Assembly (NCBI GenBank): GCA_945870545.1
Contig: CAMBTF010000076.1
Span: forward strand, 1 to 7,528
DNA length: 7,528 nucleotides
Source: Akkermansia muciniphila
GTDB taxonomy: Bacteria > Verrucomicrobiota > Verrucomicrobiia > Verrucomicrobiales > Akkermansiaceae
Reading direction: 5' to 3'
A program made the position numbers and the translations under genes. Positions 5,989 through 7,528 of the stretch are shown piece by piece. The notes below the pieces were generated by a model. It saw only the letters and a list, made by a program, of their open reading frames with translations, was not told the origin of the DNA and made no database searches. Each line of letters begins with the position of its first letter. Positions within the stretch are counted from its first letter, which is position 1.

Positions 5989-6669
5989 TTACCTGATATC
6001 CTTCCGCACAATATCTCCGGGCAATGTAAACATGCCCGCCCCGATTTTCCTACCCGGATAAACCAAGGTTCCGATGCCAGTGTGCACACCGTCGCCGACC
6101 ACCGCGCCAAATTTCCGCCGCCCGGTATCCGTCTGGATTCCGTTCACCGCAGAGAGATGGTTGCGGCCGTCGTGGCGGAGGTTGGAAACGATCGTGCCCG
6201 CGCCGAAGTTCACGTTCTCACCGAGGATCGAGTCCCCGACGTATGACAGATGACCTACGTTCGTGCCGCTGAGGAGGATACTGTTCTTGATCTCAACGGA
6301 TTGGCCGATGTGGCAGCGGTCGCCGATGGCGGTGGAGCCGCGGACATAGCAGTTGGGCCCGATCTTGCAGCCCTCGCCGATGACGACGTTGCCCTCGATA
6401 AAAACGCCCGGCAAAATGCGCGATCCCTTGCCAATCTGGACGCGACCTTCAATCACGGCGGCGGGATGCACGTCGCCGGAAATTTTCTCCTCCCACCCGG
6501 CCATGACACGCTCCTGGATCGCGAGCAGATCCCACGGGAAACGGCAGGCGAGGATCATCTCGCGCAGTTCCTCATCCGCCGTTTCCAGCCACTCAGAGAG
6601 CGGCCGGTTCGCCACCCGGAAATCGCCGGTGATCTTTAAAGGCCAGCTATCATCCTGGTTGCCATTCAT
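5989..6669 (-). CDS. Left-handed beta-helix acetyltransferase, probable glucosamine-1-phosphate N-acetyltransferase
   Basis: The 226-residue product is a hexapeptide-repeat protein: from about residue 66 to 222 it shows repeated (I/V)G-type hexads of a left-handed beta-helix. The central block resembles the acetyltransferase half of GlmU and of archaeal two-domain sugar-phosphate enzymes: VEIKNS with K128, GHLSYVGDS with probable base H140, ENVNFGAGTI with N154, then SNLRHDG, TGRRKFGAVVGDGVHTGIG and YPGRKIGAG. The RRKFGAVVGDGVHTG style recalls the archaeal (ST0452-like) rather than the E. coli form, where the equivalent is TCNYDG and KTIIGDD. The first 65 residues, with PWDLLAIQERV at 45-55, look like the linker of those enzymes, but the nucleotidyltransferase domain is absent. 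Lying between glmM and glmS, it probably acetylates glucosamine-1-phosphate using acetyl-CoA. The start at 6669 is fixed by a strong AAGGAGG site and an ATGA overlap with glmM; reading further upstream in frame would only shadow glmM. Fold is sure; substrate is inferred. Confidence 0.85.
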   Translation of the reverse strand: MNGNQDDSWPLKITGDFRVANRPLSEWLETADEELREMILACRFPWDLLAIQERVMAGWEEKISGDVHPAAVIEGRVQIGKGSRILPGVFIEGNVVIGEGCKIGPNCYVRGSTAIGDRCHIGQSVEIKNSILLSGTNVGHLSYVGDSILGENVNFGAGTIVSNLRHDGRNHLSAVNGIQTDTGRRKFGAVVGDGVHTGIGTLVYPGRKIGAGMFTLPGDIVRKDIR

Positions 6670-7528
6670 CCGATTTCCTCCTTGATCGTGTCCCTGAATT
6701 TCGCGATCCAATGATCCACCGTATCCGCGTCGCGGTGTTCGACGAGCACGCGGATCTTGTTTTCCGTGCCCGAGTAGCGGACGAGTTGGCGGCCTTCCGT
6801 CCCGAAGGATTTTTCCGCCATGGAAATGAGCGCCGTGAGCTTCGGGAGATCGCCGATCGGTGTTTTTTCGCGGACGGGGAGGTTGAGCAACGTGCTCGGA
6901 TACTCGCGCATCACGGAGGCGAGTTCCGCGAGGGTTTTCCCGCTTTCCTTCATCATCCGGCAAACTTGCAGGGCGCTGACGATGCCGTCGCCAGTCGTCG
7001 CGTGCTCCGCGAAAATCAGGTGGCCCGAATTTTCCCCACCGAAGACGATCCCTTTCTCGCGCATCATCTCCAGCACCTTGCGGTCGCCAACACCGGCGCG
7101 AAAGACGGAAATACCCTCCGCGCGCAATGCCTCGTCCATGCCGAGGTTGCTCATCACCGTCGCGACCATCGCGTCGCCTGGTAATTTTCCGGCATACTTC
7201 AAGGAAATCGCGCACATTGCCATCATGCGATCGCCGCTCAGCGTGTTGCCATGGGCGTCGGTGAAAATCACGCGGTCAGCATCACCATCTAGCGAAACAC
7301 CGAGATCGGCTCCCGATTCGCGCACGAGTTTCCCCGCTTGTTCGGCGTGGAGCGCGCCGCAGCTTTCATTGATATTGCGTCCATCCGGCGCGACCGCCAT
7401 CGCGATCACCTCCGCGCCGAGTTCACGGAAAATCTGCGGACCGACCTCAAACCCAGCTCCGTTCCCCGCATCGATCACCACTTTCAGGCCGGCGAGATCC
7501 ATCCCGTCGATGCTGGCTTTTGCGCACT
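6666..7528 (-). CDS. glmM: Phosphoglucosamine mutase (5' part missing)
   Basis: GlmM interconverts glucosamine-6-phosphate and glucosamine-1-phosphate, linking the glmS product to UDP-GlcNAc synthesis. The frame stays open to the right edge, so about 287 C-terminal residues of a usual 445-450 are visible. The N-terminal part with the phosphoserine loop lies outside the window. Seen in order from the right: DAGNGAG near the edge, the metal-binding loop DGDADR at about 7272-7289, the sugar-recognition loop GGENSGH, and the phosphate-binding loop RYSGTENKIRVLVEH. The last loop has Tyr where most GlmM have Pro or Lys, and Asn in place of the Pro after GTE, a variant of the usual RPSGTEP. The GGENSGH loop and the glmS neighbour favour GlmM over general phosphomannomutases. 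The stop overlaps the next gene's ATG by four bases. An ATG at 7500-7502 is internal, not the start. Confidence 0.95.
   Translation of the reverse strand, partial: CAKASIDGMDLAGLKVVIDAGNGAGFEVGPQIFRELGAEVIAMAVAPDGRNINESCGALHAEQAGKLVRESGADLGVSLDGDADRVIFTDAHGNTLSGDRMMAMCAISLKYAGKLPGDAMVATVMSNLGMDEALRAEGISVFRAGVGDRKVLEMMREKGIVFGGENSGHLIFAEHATTGDGIVSALQVCRMMKESGKTLAELASVMREYPSTLLNLPVREKTPIGDLPKLTALISMAEKSFGTEGRQLVRYSGTENKIRVLVEHRDADTVDHWIAKFRDTIKEEIG
6677..6683 (-). promoter_or_regulatory. Strong Shine-Dalgarno site for the beta-helix acetyltransferase
   Basis: AAGGAGG, read on the minus strand, lies 7 bases before the ATG at 6669, inside the last codons of glmM. It is the best ribosome-binding site in the window and decides the start of the acetyltransferase gene. 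The other starts here have weak or no such site, which suggests that this gene is translated efficiently on its own as well as by coupling. Confidence 0.85.

Noticed and set aside
5989..7215. A 408-residue version of the beta-helix protein reading back into the glmM region
   Set aside because: The added N-terminus is an out-of-frame reading of conserved glmM codons. The strong AAGGAGG site and ATGA overlap fix the start at 6669.

Overview
The window is a dense, GC-rich bacterial segment with short intergenic gaps, no RNA genes, no mobile elements and no CRISPR array. It carries seven protein genes, two of them cut by the window edges. The gene content is housekeeping: amino-acid synthesis, quinone methylation, peptidoglycan processing, DNA repair, peptide breakdown and amino-sugar synthesis. 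Gene content and protein style (a glmM/glmS cluster with an archaeal-like left-handed beta-helix protein, RYSGTE rather than RPSGTE in GlmM, menG/ubiE beside trpB) suggest a Gram-negative-type bacterium, perhaps of the Planctomycetes-Verrucomicrobia-Chlamydiae group. This placement is an inference from memory and is only moderately sure.

Left block (1-2420, minus strand, read right to left): a secreted L,D-transpeptidase-like protein overlaps trpB by an ATGA junction, and trpB is followed 9 bases later by a UbiE/MenG-type quinone methyltransferase that runs off the left edge. The trpB start region carries a perfect G/C-rich 21-base tandem repeat that adds an Ala/His/Pro/Thr tail to the N-terminus of TrpB. 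A 136-base divergent intergenic region (2421-2556) separates this block from the next.

Middle block (2557-4145, plus strand): an M42-family metallo-aminopeptidase and an O6-alkylguanine-DNA alkyltransferase form a two-gene unit joined by a GTGA overlap. The second gene runs tail to tail into glmS with a 14-base overlap, and a perfect 10-bp hairpin lies just beyond the alkyltransferase stop, inside the last codons of glmS.

Right block (4132-7528, minus strand): a hexosamine operon in the order glmM, a stand-alone beta-helix acetyltransferase, then glmS. Together these would take fructose-6-phosphate to glucosamine-6-phosphate (GlmS), to glucosamine-1-phosphate (GlmM) and probably to N-acetylglucosamine-1-phosphate (the beta-helix protein). 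The last protein looks like the acetyltransferase half of a GlmU or archaeal-type bifunctional enzyme without its nucleotidyltransferase half. It is the most interesting item here. I see no convincing sign of a wholly new system in this window.
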